Notes under the pieces: generated by a model | The model's input: the letters and a program-made list of their open reading frames with translations, nothing else | Database searches by the model: none | What the model was told of the DNA's origin: nothing | Part shown: piece after piece, positions 21,186 through 29,534 of the stretch | Layout of the letters: every line of letters starts with the position of its first letter | How positions within the stretch are numbered: position 1 is the stretch's first letter | Source of the DNA: Verrucomicrobiota bacterium | GTDB taxonomy: Bacteria; Verrucomicrobiota; Verrucomicrobiia; Chthoniobacterales; SZAS-18 | Assembly (NCBI GenBank): GCA_019241085.1 | Contig: JAFAXH010000123.1 | Span: 1-51,751, forward strand | Direction: 5' to 3' | DNA length: 51,751 bases | Position numbers and translations under genes: made by a program

Positions 21186-22784
21186 TCAGGCTACCGCCGC
21201 CACGGCTTCGACCTCGGTCGGCGACGACTCCGAAGTGACGAGCGTTTCGACCGCGTCGTGGACCGAAGCCGCCGTCGGCGTCTCCTCGTCGGAGAGCGGC
21301 AGGTCGCTGAGAAAGCAAAGATCAAGCCGCGCGAGGCAATACAGCGCGCGGCAGACCTCGAAGATTGGCTGGCCGAGGGCTTCCTGGAGTTGCGCGACGG
21401 TGCGCCGGGAGTCGATCTGCGCGAGCAGCGCGGTCTCCAGCGCGTTGAGCCGGAGCTGGCCCAGGTAGGCGGCATCGGCCGCCGTCCGGCCGACGAACAA
21501 TTCCAGCCGCGGCACAGCTTCCTGGATGTGCTGCCAGTCGTTGACCAGGCGGTAGGATTCCAGCAGCAGTTGCGACAGGAAATATTCCACCCGGTGCTCG
21601 CGCGCGAACGCGGGCAGCTCGGCCAGCGGCGTGAAGGAAAACGTCAGCTCCGGCGCGACGTAGAGCCGCTCCAGGCAGCGGTGCCCGCACTCGCGCAGCA
21701 ACTCTGGCAGATCGACGCCCGCCGGCTGGCTGCCCTGGGCGTGGACGGTGATGAAAAACGGCACGCCCGAATCGCGCTGGGCCAGCATCGCGGCGGAGAC
21801 CACGGCGTGCGGCACTTGCAGGAAGGGATACGCGCTGCCCGCGCAATAGAACCGCGGATGATTGCTCGAAATCGCCACGATCGCGCCGTGGTCGAAAAGC
21901 ACGCTCACCGTCTCCTCCGGCAGCGCGAAGCGCAGCTCGCCGTGCGCGCCGTCGCTGCAAAGAAAATTCAGCACATGCCGCTCGGAGACGAACCGCGTGG
22001 ACCCACGCAGCGTCGGCTCCGGCTTCCCCGTTGACGTTTCGTGGCCCGCGCCGCTGCCTTTGCCCGTGGCCGCGGCCAGACGCTGGCCGGCTGCGACCAG
22101 TTCCGTGGCCAGTTCATTCACCAGATCGATGGGCAGCAGCCGGGAGAGGTAATAGGAAAATGGCTCCTGCTCGCCCCGCGCCGCCTCCCAGGCCGGGATC
22201 GACGGCAGCGGCGCGTGCAGGCGGTCGATGAGTTTTTCAAAAATCCGTTGGCGCAACTCGACGGCGGCGTCCGGCGCGAGGCCAGTTGCCGGAGCCGGGG
22301 GAGCGGAGCTTTGCGTCGCGGCGGCGGTGAGGGTTGCCGGCGCTTTTCCTTCCGCAACGACGGCGGGCGCGGGCGTCGCCGCCGGCGCTGTCTGTTTTTC
22401 GGGTCGCGCGAGCACGTTGGCCACGACGGCCTGGAGCACGTTGGCGGCGAAAGGTTTGGTCAGGTAATCGACGACGTTCGCGCAATCGCGATACAATTCT
22501 TGGATCGCGCTGCCGTGCCCGCTGATGAGCAGCACGGGCACCGCCCGGGTGGTTTCTTCGGCCAGCAGCCGTTGGCAAAATTCGACGCCGCGCACGTCGG
22601 GCAAGACGTAGTCGAGGAGGATGAGATCGGGCCGCGCCTCGTGCGCGAGCCGCAAACCTTCCTCGCCGTTGGCCGCCAGCAACACTTCATAGCCGGCGGG
22701 CTTGAGCGCGTTCTCGATCAGCTTGCGGATGGTCAGGCTGTCATCAACAGAGAGGATCGTTTTCTTCGGCGGGAAGGAGGACAT
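21186..22784 (-). CDS. Receiver protein with C-terminal DUF4388/PATAN-like region
   Basis: The 532-residue product heads the chemosensory operon. Residues 8-125 are a receiver (LSVDDSLTIRK, phospho-acceptor Asp58 in LILLDYVLPDVRG, Lys in DYLTKPF). A Pro/Ala linker follows. The rest is mostly helical, with GELRFALPEETVSVLFDHGAIVAI split over strands near the middle, which resembles the DUF4388 (PATAN) domain seen in cyanobacterial and deltaproteobacterial pilus regulators. That domain call is from pattern memory and is less sure than the receiver. I infer it is the motility or pilus output of the operon. Start ATG at 22784. Confidence 0.82.
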   Translation of the reverse strand: MSSFPPKKTILSVDDSLTIRKLIENALKPAGYEVLLAANGEEGLRLAHEARPDLILLDYVLPDVRGVEFCQRLLAEETTRAVPVLLISGHGSAIQELYRDCANVVDYLTKPFAANVLQAVVANVLARPEKQTAPAATPAPAVVAEGKAPATLTAAATQSSAPPAPATGLAPDAAVELRQRIFEKLIDRLHAPLPSIPAWEAARGEQEPFSYYLSRLLPIDLVNELATELVAAGQRLAAATGKGSGAGHETSTGKPEPTLRGSTRFVSERHVLNFLCSDGAHGELRFALPEETVSVLFDHGAIVAISSNHPRFYCAGSAYPFLQVPHAVVSAAMLAQRDSGVPFFITVHAQGSQPAGVDLPELLRECGHRCLERLYVAPELTFSFTPLAELPAFAREHRVEYFLSQLLLESYRLVNDWQHIQEAVPRLELFVGRTAADAAYLGQLRLNALETALLAQIDSRRTVAQLQEALGQPIFEVCRALYCLARLDLCFLSDLPLSDEETPTAASVHDAVETLVTSESSPTEVEAVAAVA

Positions 22785-22870
22785 CGCGTGGGGCAGTCGG
22801 TCAGAAAAAAATGCGTTTTTCTGACCAAGCACGATGCGCGCCAGCCATGCGGCTCCTCCCCACTCTCGAC

Positions 22871-22978
22871 GGCTTAATCGTAGTCTTAATCCTAATCCTA
22901 GTCTCTGCCGCCGAAGGCAGGAGCAGCGCGCCGCGAGCGCAGAAGGATTAGGATTAAGATTACGATTAGGATTAAGCC
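22871..22978. repeat. Inverted repeat element made of 6-base tandem words (TAATCN)
   Basis: Left arm 22871-22904 and right arm 22944-22978 are inverted copies of each other, apart from a 6-base length difference of exactly one word. Each arm is a tandem array of TTAATC, CTAATC or GTAATC words. The central part contains a small hairpin, CTGCC-GCCGAA-GGCAG. It lies between the start of the chemosensory operon and the end of the preceding minus-strand gene. Confidence 0.88.
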
Positions 22979-23004
22979 TCCAGAACCTTCCGCTCGGCCC
23001 AGCT

Positions 23005-23865
23005 TCAATGCTGCGGCAGCGGATCGGGATCGGTGCCCGGTTTGCCGCCGTTGCGGGGAAACAACGGCATCGGACTGGCGGCGCCCTTGTCTCCCGCCGG
23101 TGACGGCGCGGCTCCGCCTTCGGGCAAGCCGCCCTGCGGCGCGACATCCAGCGGCGGTTCCTGATAGCGGTAATGCACGCTGATCGTGCGGAAGCTCTGT
23201 TTTTTCTCCGGGTCTTCCGCCGCGAAATAAAACAGCTCGATGATCGTCTCATTGCGCTTCCACTCGTAGCCCGTGACCGTCTGCTGGATCGTGCTGCCGT
23301 CGCTCGCGGCCACCGGCTCCATGCCGCGTTTCACCAAGTCCCCCGGCCCGCCCAACTCGCTCTCCAACTGCCGCCGCAGCGTGCCCATCACCTCGTTGCA
23401 CTTCTCCGCATCCCAATCGAGTTGCACAAACTGCATCTCGATGGCTGCGAGCGCGCTGTCGAGGAACGTCAGCCCCACGTATTGCGGCCTCGGCGGCACG
23501 CGCAACAGGCCCTCGACCGTCCACGTCTCGCGCTGGCCGGCGACGCGGCGTTCCGTCACCTTCACGCCCGTGCCGCCGAGCAGGTAGGCCAGGCGCTCGC
23601 GCGTGTCTCCCCAGTTGAAATTAAAAGGCAGCCGCACCGTTTGCCCCACCGCCGCCGGCAGACCGTTGCGCTGGTTCATCAACGCCAGCTCGCTCGGGCC
23701 GACGGGACGGTTGCCATTATTGCCGCGCGCCGCGGGCGAACTCCGGTTGCCGCGCCGATTTGGTTGACTTTCTTGCGCGTGCAGCGCGGTCGTCGCTGCC
23801 GGGCAGCACAGGACAAGGAGCAGCAGCGGCGTCCACGGCAGCCACGCAATCCTGCGGAGGTTCAT
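23005..23865 (-). CDS. Secreted protein of unknown function
   Basis: The 286-residue product has an N-terminal signal peptide (PWTPLLLLVLCCPAATTALHA, presumably cut near residue 30) followed by a low-complexity Asn/Arg/Gly segment and a folded region from about 70 to 240. That region contains NWGDTRERLAYLLGGTGVKV and LELFYF-like strands with several conserved-looking Trp and Glu residues, but I recognise no family. The end is Pro/Gly-rich. It starts 9 bases after the aspS stop codon, so the two are likely co-transcribed. Confidence 0.7.
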   Translation of the reverse strand: MNLRRIAWLPWTPLLLLVLCCPAATTALHAQESQPNRRGNRSSPAARGNNGNRPVGPSELALMNQRNGLPAAVGQTVRLPFNFNWGDTRERLAYLLGGTGVKVTERRVAGQRETWTVEGLLRVPPRPQYVGLTFLDSALAAIEMQFVQLDWDAEKCNEVMGTLRRQLESELGGPGDLVKRGMEPVAASDGSTIQQTVTGYEWKRNETIIELFYFAAEDPEKKQSFRTISVHYRYQEPPLDVAPQGGLPEGGAAPSPAGDKGAASPMPLFPRNGGKPGTDPDPLPQH

Positions 23866-23874
23866 GGAAAAAAC

Positions 23875-25713
23875 TCAGGGCGCCGCCGGTGCCGCCGTCG
23901 CGGCGGGCCGGGGAGGAGCAGCAGCAGCGGCAGCCGGCGCCTGGCGCACTGTCGATTGCAGCGCCAGCTCGCGCAACTGCTTTGGCTCGACCTCGCTCGG
24001 CGACTGGCTCATCAAATCCTGGCCACGATTGTTCTTCGGAAACGCCATCACGTCGCGGATGCTCGTCTCGCCGCAGATGAGCATGACGATGCGATCCACC
24101 CCGAGCGCAATGCCGCCGTGCGGCGGCGCGCCGAAGCTGAACGCCTTCAAAATGTGCCCGAACTGCTTCGCCTGCTGCTCGGCGGAAATACCGAGCACGC
24201 TGAACATTTGCGCCTGCAATTCCGGCTCATGAATGCGGATCGAACCGCCGCCGATTTCAAAGCCATTCAGCACCACGTCGTAAGCCGCCGCGCGCACCTT
24301 GCCCAGCTCGCCTTGCTTTAATAACTCGACATCCTCCGCCAGCGGCCGGGTGAACGGATGATGCACGGCGTCCCACTTGTTTTCCTCCGCGTTGAACGCC
24401 AGCAACGGGAAATCGGTGACCCACAGGAAATCGAGCCGTGCGGGATCGGTGACGAGCTTCAGGATTTCCGCCACGCGCAGCCGGATGCGCCCGAGCACTT
24501 CACAAACGGTTTCGCGCTTGTCCGCGCCGAAGAGAAGGAGGTCGCCTTCGGCAATGCCGAGTTTCTCCGTGAGCGCCGCTTTTTCCTGGGCGGAAAAGAA
24601 CTTCACGATGGGCGATTTCCATTCGCCGTTTTCGACCTTGATGAACGCCAGTCCCTTCGCGCCGTAGCTCTGCGCCATCTTCGTCAATTCCTCGATCTGG
24701 CCCGTCGTGACGCCGGCAAAACCTTTCGCGTTGATCGCCTTCACCACACCGCCGGAACTCAGCGCGCCGGCGAACACTTTGAACTGACTCAGCGCAAACA
24801 CGTCGCTCAGATCGACCAGCTCCAGTCCGAACCGCGTGTCGGGCTTGTCCGAGCCATAACGGTTCATCGCCTCGTCATACGTCAGCCGCGGGAACGGCAA
24901 CGGCACCTCGACACCGCGCGCCGCTTTGAACACCGCGGCGAGCATTCCTTCGACTAACTGGAGAATGTCGTCGCGTTCGACGAACGACGCCTCAATGTCG
25001 ATCTGCGTGAATTCCGGCTGACGATCCGCGCGCAGGTCTTCGTCGCGGAAACATTTCGCGATCTGAAAATACTTGTCCAAGCCGCCGACCATCAGCAGTT
25101 GCTTGTATTGCTGCGGCGCCTGCGGCAGCGCATACCAGCTTCCCGGCTGGAGCCGGCTCGGCACGAGAAAATCGCGCGCCCCTTCCGGCGTGCTCTTGGA
25201 CAAAATCGGCGTCTCGATTTCCAAAAATCCGTGGTCATCGAGGTAATCGCGCACCGTTTTCACCACGCGATGCCGCGTCTGGAGGTTGCGCGCCATGCGC
25301 GGCCGGCGCAGGTCGAGATAACGGTGCGCGAGGCGCAGGTCTTCGTTGGCCGCTTCCGCGTCGAGCGGGAAGGGCGGCGTATCGGCTTTGTTGAGAATCG
25401 TCAGCGCGTCCGCGACCAATTCAATCTCGCCGGTCGCCAGCCTCGTGTTCTCCGTTCCCACGAGCCGCTTCGCCACCCGGCCGCGCACCGAGATCACGTC
25501 CTCGCTGCGCAACGCGTGCGCCTGCTGCGCCACCGCGGCGGCTTCCTCCGGCCGGAAGACGACTTGCGTCAACCCCGCGCGGTCGCGCAAGTCGATGAAA
25601 ATAACGCCGCCATGATCGCGGCGCGAAGCGACCCAGCCGGCAAGAGAAACAACCTGGCCAGCATCCGCCGCGCGGAGCTGGCCGCAATGGTGCGTGCGAT
25701 AAAGAGCAGACAT
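23875..25713 (-). CDS. aspS: Aspartyl-tRNA synthetase, probably non-discriminating
   Basis: This class II synthetase charges tRNA-Asp. The 612-residue protein has the N-terminal OB fold (GWVASRRDHGGVIFIDLRDR), the catalytic core with FLVPSRLQPGSWYALPQAPQ, FRDEDLRADRQPEFTQID, and GGIALGVDRIVML near the end, plus the bacterial GAD insert. At the anticodon-recognition positions it carries His in RRDHGG and Gly in KRLVGTEN, the pair I remember for non-discriminating AspRS; strictly discriminating enzymes have Leu and Lys there. That would mean it also makes Asp-tRNA-Asn and needs GatCAB. The tail after residue 590 is Ala/Pro-rich and extra. Confidence 0.96.
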   Translation of the reverse strand: MSALYRTHHCGQLRAADAGQVVSLAGWVASRRDHGGVIFIDLRDRAGLTQVVFRPEEAAAVAQQAHALRSEDVISVRGRVAKRLVGTENTRLATGEIELVADALTILNKADTPPFPLDAEAANEDLRLAHRYLDLRRPRMARNLQTRHRVVKTVRDYLDDHGFLEIETPILSKSTPEGARDFLVPSRLQPGSWYALPQAPQQYKQLLMVGGLDKYFQIAKCFRDEDLRADRQPEFTQIDIEASFVERDDILQLVEGMLAAVFKAARGVEVPLPFPRLTYDEAMNRYGSDKPDTRFGLELVDLSDVFALSQFKVFAGALSSGGVVKAINAKGFAGVTTGQIEELTKMAQSYGAKGLAFIKVENGEWKSPIVKFFSAQEKAALTEKLGIAEGDLLLFGADKRETVCEVLGRIRLRVAEILKLVTDPARLDFLWVTDFPLLAFNAEENKWDAVHHPFTRPLAEDVELLKQGELGKVRAAAYDVVLNGFEIGGGSIRIHEPELQAQMFSVLGISAEQQAKQFGHILKAFSFGAPPHGGIALGVDRIVMLICGETSIRDVMAFPKNNRGQDLMSQSPSEVEPKQLRELALQSTVRQAPAAAAAAPPRPAATAAPAAP

Positions 25714-25838
25714 GAGGACGAAAAACGGGACCCGCAACTTAGTGCGCTGAGGCCCGATGTCACCTCGAAAATAGGAGAGCGAAACCTGCCGCGCTCTTGA
25801 CCGATATGACTGAGAAGGATTAGCTCGGCCCGGAGTCT

Positions 25839-26546
25839 ATGGCATCGCATTTTTTGAACCGGTTTCAATTCACCTTCCTGCTTGCGCTGAGTTTAAGCCT
25901 GCTGCCTGCCAGCGTGCCGAAGAGCGTTGCCGTGGAACTGAATCCCTTTCAGGAAGGTTTGAAAGCCTACCGCCAAGCCGACTATCAGCGTGCGGCTGCC
26001 TGCTTTAACGAATCCCTTTCCCTGCACTTGCAGCCCTACACCGCGCACTACCTACGCGGGGTTTGCCTGTTACAATTGCACGATTTCAACGGCGCGCTCG
26101 CGGATGCCGCCGCCGCGGCGCAGCTCAAGCCTGGCGAGGGAGCGCCGTGGAATCTCCGCCACTCTGCGCTGGTAAAAAAACATGACCAGCGGGGTGCCAT
26201 GGCCGCCGTCGAACATGCCGTGCGGCTGGCGCCAAACAACGCACTTTACCATAATAACCTCGCCTAGCTGCTGGCCACCAGCACGGATGCCAGTTTGCGC
26301 GACGGCACGCGCGCTGTTGCCGAAGCCACCGCCGCCTGTCGGCTCAGTCGCTGGACGAATCTCGATCAACTCGACACGCTGGCAGCCGCCTACGCCGAGG
26401 CGGGCCGTTTCGAGGAAGCCATTCGCTGGCAGGAAGCGGCCATCGCCCGGATGGATCACCTCAGCACCTTCCCCGCTGAAACAGCCAATGACATCCGCGC
26501 TCGGCTACGACTTTATGAGCATCACCAACCCTTCCACGAAGGTTGA
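25839..26546 (+). pseudogene. Secreted TPR-repeat protein interrupted by a TAG codon
   Basis: One open frame runs from 25839 to 26546 except for a single TAG at 26265-26267. Before it is a signal peptide and TPR repeats; the break is HNNLA-stop-LLATSTDASLRDG. In related TPR proteins this stretch reads NNLAWLLAT, so the codon should be TGG for Trp and one base change makes it TAG. After the stop the frame continues with a normal TPR end (LDTLAAAYAEAGRFEEAI). The first part alone would be a 142-residue product. The gene is divergent from aspS. A sequencing error, a real recent mutation, or stop-codon readthrough all remain possible. Confidence 0.82.
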
Positions 26547-26553
26547 ACCTGCC

Positions 26554-27243
26554 ATGCGTTACCCATCGTTTTTTCCCCGGCTCATCGCTTTCCTGCGGGC
26601 AGCCATGCTGGCGCTCACGGTGATTTTTTCCACTTGCTGGTTGCCGGCGTTGCGAGCGGCTGCGACGACGGCGCAGGAAAAAGACTGGATCACGGTGCCC
26701 GGCAGTTTTCTCGATTCGCGTCTCGTGCGCCGCCCCGACGTGGCTCCCAGGCAATACCGCGTCATCCTCGACGTGGCGGCAGACCCGGACGCCAAGCCAC
26801 GGGTTACGCAGAGCAGCGGCGATGAAGTCATCGACGGCATCGCGTGGGACTACGTGAAAGCCGTGCTGCGCCCCACCCGCAGCCATTTCGAGGCTGCCCG
26901 GGGCAAAGAGCTGCGCTTCCAGTTGCGGCTGGTGCCCGTGGCCATCGCCGTGAGGAACCTGCAGATTCCCCCGAATTTGCTCGTCCCACCAGCGCGCGGT
27001 TATTTCACCCCGAAGCCGCCTTACGCCCGGGAAGCCTTGCTCCGCCGCAACACGGGCACTTGCCAACTGCGGCTTGCCTTCCCAGCGGCAGGCGGCCGGC
27101 CTTTGGAAGTGGCTTTGGTGGAATCGACAGGCAACAAGTTGCTGGACGCGGTCACGGTGCAATGGGCGGTTTATCGCTGGCTCAGCGCGCCCACGGGACG
27201 GGAGCATCGGACCACCGTGCCGGTGACTTATCAGTTGCGCTAG
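26554..27243 (+). CDS. Secreted protein with TonB C-terminal-like domain
   Basis: The 229-residue product has a signal peptide (AAMLALTVIFSTCWLPALRAA). The mature part ends with a region resembling the TonB C-terminal domain: CQLRLAFPAAGGRPLEVALVESTGNKLLDAVTVQW, split into strand-helix-strand order, where the motif of strand, G-P and a helix before a Trp is typical. There is no membrane anchor and no proline-rich spacer. It follows the broken TPR gene by 7 bases and precedes a genuine TonB. It may be a soluble TonB-like partner or a protein of the energy system; no function is proven. Confidence 0.7.
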   Translation: MRYPSFFPRLIAFLRAAMLALTVIFSTCWLPALRAAATTAQEKDWITVPGSFLDSRLVRRPDVAPRQYRVILDVAADPDAKPRVTQSSGDEVIDGIAWDYVKAVLRPTRSHFEAARGKELRFQLRLVPVAIAVRNLQIPPNLLVPPARGYFTPKPPYAREALLRRNTGTCQLRLAFPAAGGRPLEVALVESTGNKLLDAVTVQWAVYRWLSAPTGREHRTTVPVTYQLR

Positions 27244-27552
27244 CCCGCTCGACCTGCGCTGATCGCAAGGCGAAGCCCGTCAACCTCGCGCCGCATCGCT
27301 TTTTGCAAAGGCGCTTTCCCAAGCGACCAGCGCCCGTTCCCCGCCCGGCAACGCACCGCGAGGCGTCCGTAGAATTCTGCCGCTGATATTGAGCGGAAGA
27401 TGTGCGCGCCAACGTCAAAAAAAGTAACGGACGCTTCGGCGAAGCGTCCCTACCTGTTAAAAAAGCGTGCGGTGGCGTCGTTTCGCGCCTTGCGCTAAGT
27501 TCTCCCGTTTCGAGATGTTCCGTCCGACGGTCGCTTGCCATCGTTTTCTCCG
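27244..27552 (+). other. Non-coding gap before tonB
   Basis: This 309-base stretch contains no frame that looks like protein. It holds the GGACG hairpin at 27429-27449 and several poly-A or poly-T tracts (near 27409 and 27461). It may contain the promoter of the tonB-exbB-exbD-def unit, but I find no convincing -35/-10 pair. Confidence 0.5.
27429..27449 (+). repeat. GGACG hairpin, copy 1
   Basis: A perfect 9-base stem (GGACGCTTC with its complement) around a 3-base loop. Read from the other strand with its flank it begins GGTAGGGACG, the same as the hairpin at 36361-36386. It lies upstream of tonB. Confidence 0.7.
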
Positions 27553-28695
27553 GTGAAGTCTTCGCCTCGCAAACAAGTTTTCATCGCGCTCGGCGCGGCG
27601 CTGCTCATTCACGTCGCGCTCATCTTGTTTTGCGCCGTGGCCATTCCCGCGATGTATCCCCCCGACCAGCCGGGCGGCCTCCCGCCGCCGCCACCGTTGC
27701 AACTGACCATCGAACGCGAGGAGCAGCCCAAGCCCGAGCCGCAGCTCGTGCCCGCGCCGCAGCAACAAACCCCGCCGCCCTACGCCCGCACGCTCGACCG
27801 CCAGCACTCGGACGTGGCGCCGGACGACCCGGCGTTCCAATCCCATCAAAACACGCTCGCCGCCAGCGAACTGCCGCCGCAGAACAACGACCGCACGGCG
27901 GCGACGCAGGATGGGCGCGAGATGCCGTTCTTCGAGTTCGACACTCAGGATTACACCGCGGGCGACAAGGCGTCGGACAGCGCCGGCCGCCGCGCGCCGC
28001 CGCCGTCGGAACCGGCGCCGCAAACGCAGCAAACCCCGCCGCCCAAGCCCGAGCGCCAGGCCGCCGCAGCCACCCCGCCGCCACAGCAGACTCCGCCGCC
28101 GCAGTTCCGCACGGAAGCGCCGACGCCCGCGCCTACGCCGCCCGCGCGCGCCGAGCCGCAGGAGTTTGCCATGCTCACGCAGCAGACTCCGCCTCCGCCC
28201 GTGCCGACGCCGCCCAATGCGCAGGTGGACCCGCCGCGCCCGCAGCCGCAGATGTTGACGAATGTCCGCCCGCGCGCGCAGCCGCCCGCGCCGCCGGTGC
28301 GTCCCGGCGACCCTGGCTACAAGCCGCAGACGAACAAGACGAAGATCGTCGGCGGCATCACCAACCACGGGCCGTCGTCGCCCGCCGCGCTCGACACGCC
28401 GCTGGGCCGTTATCAAAAAGTCGTGCAGGACGCCATCGGCTCGCGCTGGTATTTTTACGTGGAACGCCAGGCCGACGTGATCCCCATCGGGCTGGTGCGT
28501 TTCAAATTCACCGTCAACGCCGAGGGCAAGATCAAAAACATCCGCGTGCTGGAAGGCGACTCGACCGGCACGCTGGCCACGGTGACGATGAACGCGTTGC
28601 TCGACGCGACCATCCCGCCGATGCCGCCGGACCTCGTCGCCACGCTGCCCGACCATCAGCTCGACTACGATTCCTTCACTTTCGCGCACCTCTGA
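27553..28695 (+). CDS. tonB: TonB energy transducer
   Basis: TonB carries energy from the inner-membrane proton gradient to outer-membrane receptors. The product (380 residues from the GTG at 27553) has a short basic N-terminus, one membrane segment (FIALGAALLIHVALILFCAV) with the His that is functionally important in TonB, a long Pro/Gln/Glu-rich spacer of about 230 residues, and a C-terminal domain (FKFTVNAEGKIKNIRVLEGD, LLDATIPPMPPDLV). A TTG at 27535 would add six residues. exbB and exbD follow within a few bases, so this is a classic three-gene unit. Confidence 0.88.
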   Translation: MKSSPRKQVFIALGAALLIHVALILFCAVAIPAMYPPDQPGGLPPPPPLQLTIEREEQPKPEPQLVPAPQQQTPPPYARTLDRQHSDVAPDDPAFQSHQNTLAASELPPQNNDRTAATQDGREMPFFEFDTQDYTAGDKASDSAGRRAPPPSEPAPQTQQTPPPKPERQAAAATPPPQQTPPPQFRTEAPTPAPTPPARAEPQEFAMLTQQTPPPPVPTPPNAQVDPPRPQPQMLTNVRPRAQPPAPPVRPGDPGYKPQTNKTKIVGGITNHGPSSPAALDTPLGRYQKVVQDAIGSRWYFYVERQADVIPIGLVRFKFTVNAEGKIKNIRVLEGDSTGTLATVTMNALLDATIPPMPPDLVATLPDHQLDYDSFTFAHL

Positions 28696-28699
28696 TCCC

Positions 28700-29500
28700 A
28701 TGTTTGTTTCCGCCATCCAATCCGACTTGATAATGCCCATCCTCGCCCTTGCCCCGCCGCTGGAGACGGCGATCCAGTTTTTCCAAAAAGGCGGCATCTT
28801 CATGGTGCCGCTGCTGCTCTGTTCGCTGGCTTCGCTGACCATCGTGCTGCTGCGCGCGCTGGCGCTGCGGCGCGAGCTGGTGCTGCCGCGCATCATCGTC
28901 ACGGGCATCGAGCAACTCCCGCCCGGCGGCGACCCGGAAAATCTCAGCCGGCTGGCGGGCGGCGACCCGAGCGCGCTGGGACGGTTGACGCGCGTCGGCC
29001 TCAATCATTTGCGCTGGCCGAAGGCGGAAAACATCGAAGCCGTGCAGGTCGCCGCGCGGCGGGAAATCCTGCGCCTGGAAACCGGCCTCGGCGTGCTCGA
29101 ACTCATCGTCGGCATCTCGCCGCTGCTCGGGCTGCTGGGCGCAGTGACGGGCCTCGTTCACGTTTTCGCCAATCTCGGCACGGGCAAGATTGCCGCCGAC
29201 ACGATGGGCGTCGCGCTCGGCATTTCGGAGGCGTTGAACACGACGATTGTCGGCCTCGCCATTGCCATCCCGACGCTCGTGGCTTTCACCTATTTCAACA
29301 AACGGGTCGAGATGTATTCCGTCGAACTGGAGTCGCTCCTGGCGGACTTGATCACCAAGTGCTACGACGTGCGTTCCGCCCGCCGCTCGGCGCTCGCGCC
29401 ACAGCAGTCCACGCCGGCGGATTACGAGGAGGCCGACGACGAGATTCCCGCCCGCACCGCGGCCACCAAGCTGAGCCGGCCGCGTGTCGAGCCGGCTTGA
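28700..29500 (+). CDS. exbB: ExbB/TolQ-type proton channel
   Basis: This 266-residue protein would form, with ExbD, the proton-driven motor for TonB. It has an N-terminal membrane segment (KGGIFMVPLLLCSLASLTIVLL), a large cytoplasmic loop, and two further segments within GVLELIVGISPLLGLLGAVTG and NTTIVGLAIAIPTLVAFTYF, which carry the family's conserved Gly, Pro and Thr residues. The C-terminus is a polar tail. It begins 4 bases after the tonB stop codon. The start ATG at 28700 is kept, though an internal Met at residue 12 is possible. Confidence 0.9.
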   Translation: MFVSAIQSDLIMPILALAPPLETAIQFFQKGGIFMVPLLLCSLASLTIVLLRALALRRELVLPRIIVTGIEQLPPGGDPENLSRLAGGDPSALGRLTRVGLNHLRWPKAENIEAVQVAARREILRLETGLGVLELIVGISPLLGLLGAVTGLVHVFANLGTGKIAADTMGVALGISEALNTTIVGLAIAIPTLVAFTYFNKRVEMYSVELESLLADLITKCYDVRSARRSALAPQQSTPADYEEADDEIPARTAATKLSRPRVEPA

Positions 29501-29534
29501 TGTTGCTTTGCGCGTTGCCGCTGCTTGCTTGTCC

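Noticed and set aside
22871..22978. Telomere-like TAATCC words
   Set aside because: The arrays are short, internal, inverted and at an intergenic place; nothing suggests a linear chromosome end.
27457..29004. 515-residue frame antisense to tonB and exbB
   Set aside because: The Arg-rich composition comes from the Pro/Gln-rich tonB sequence on the other strand.
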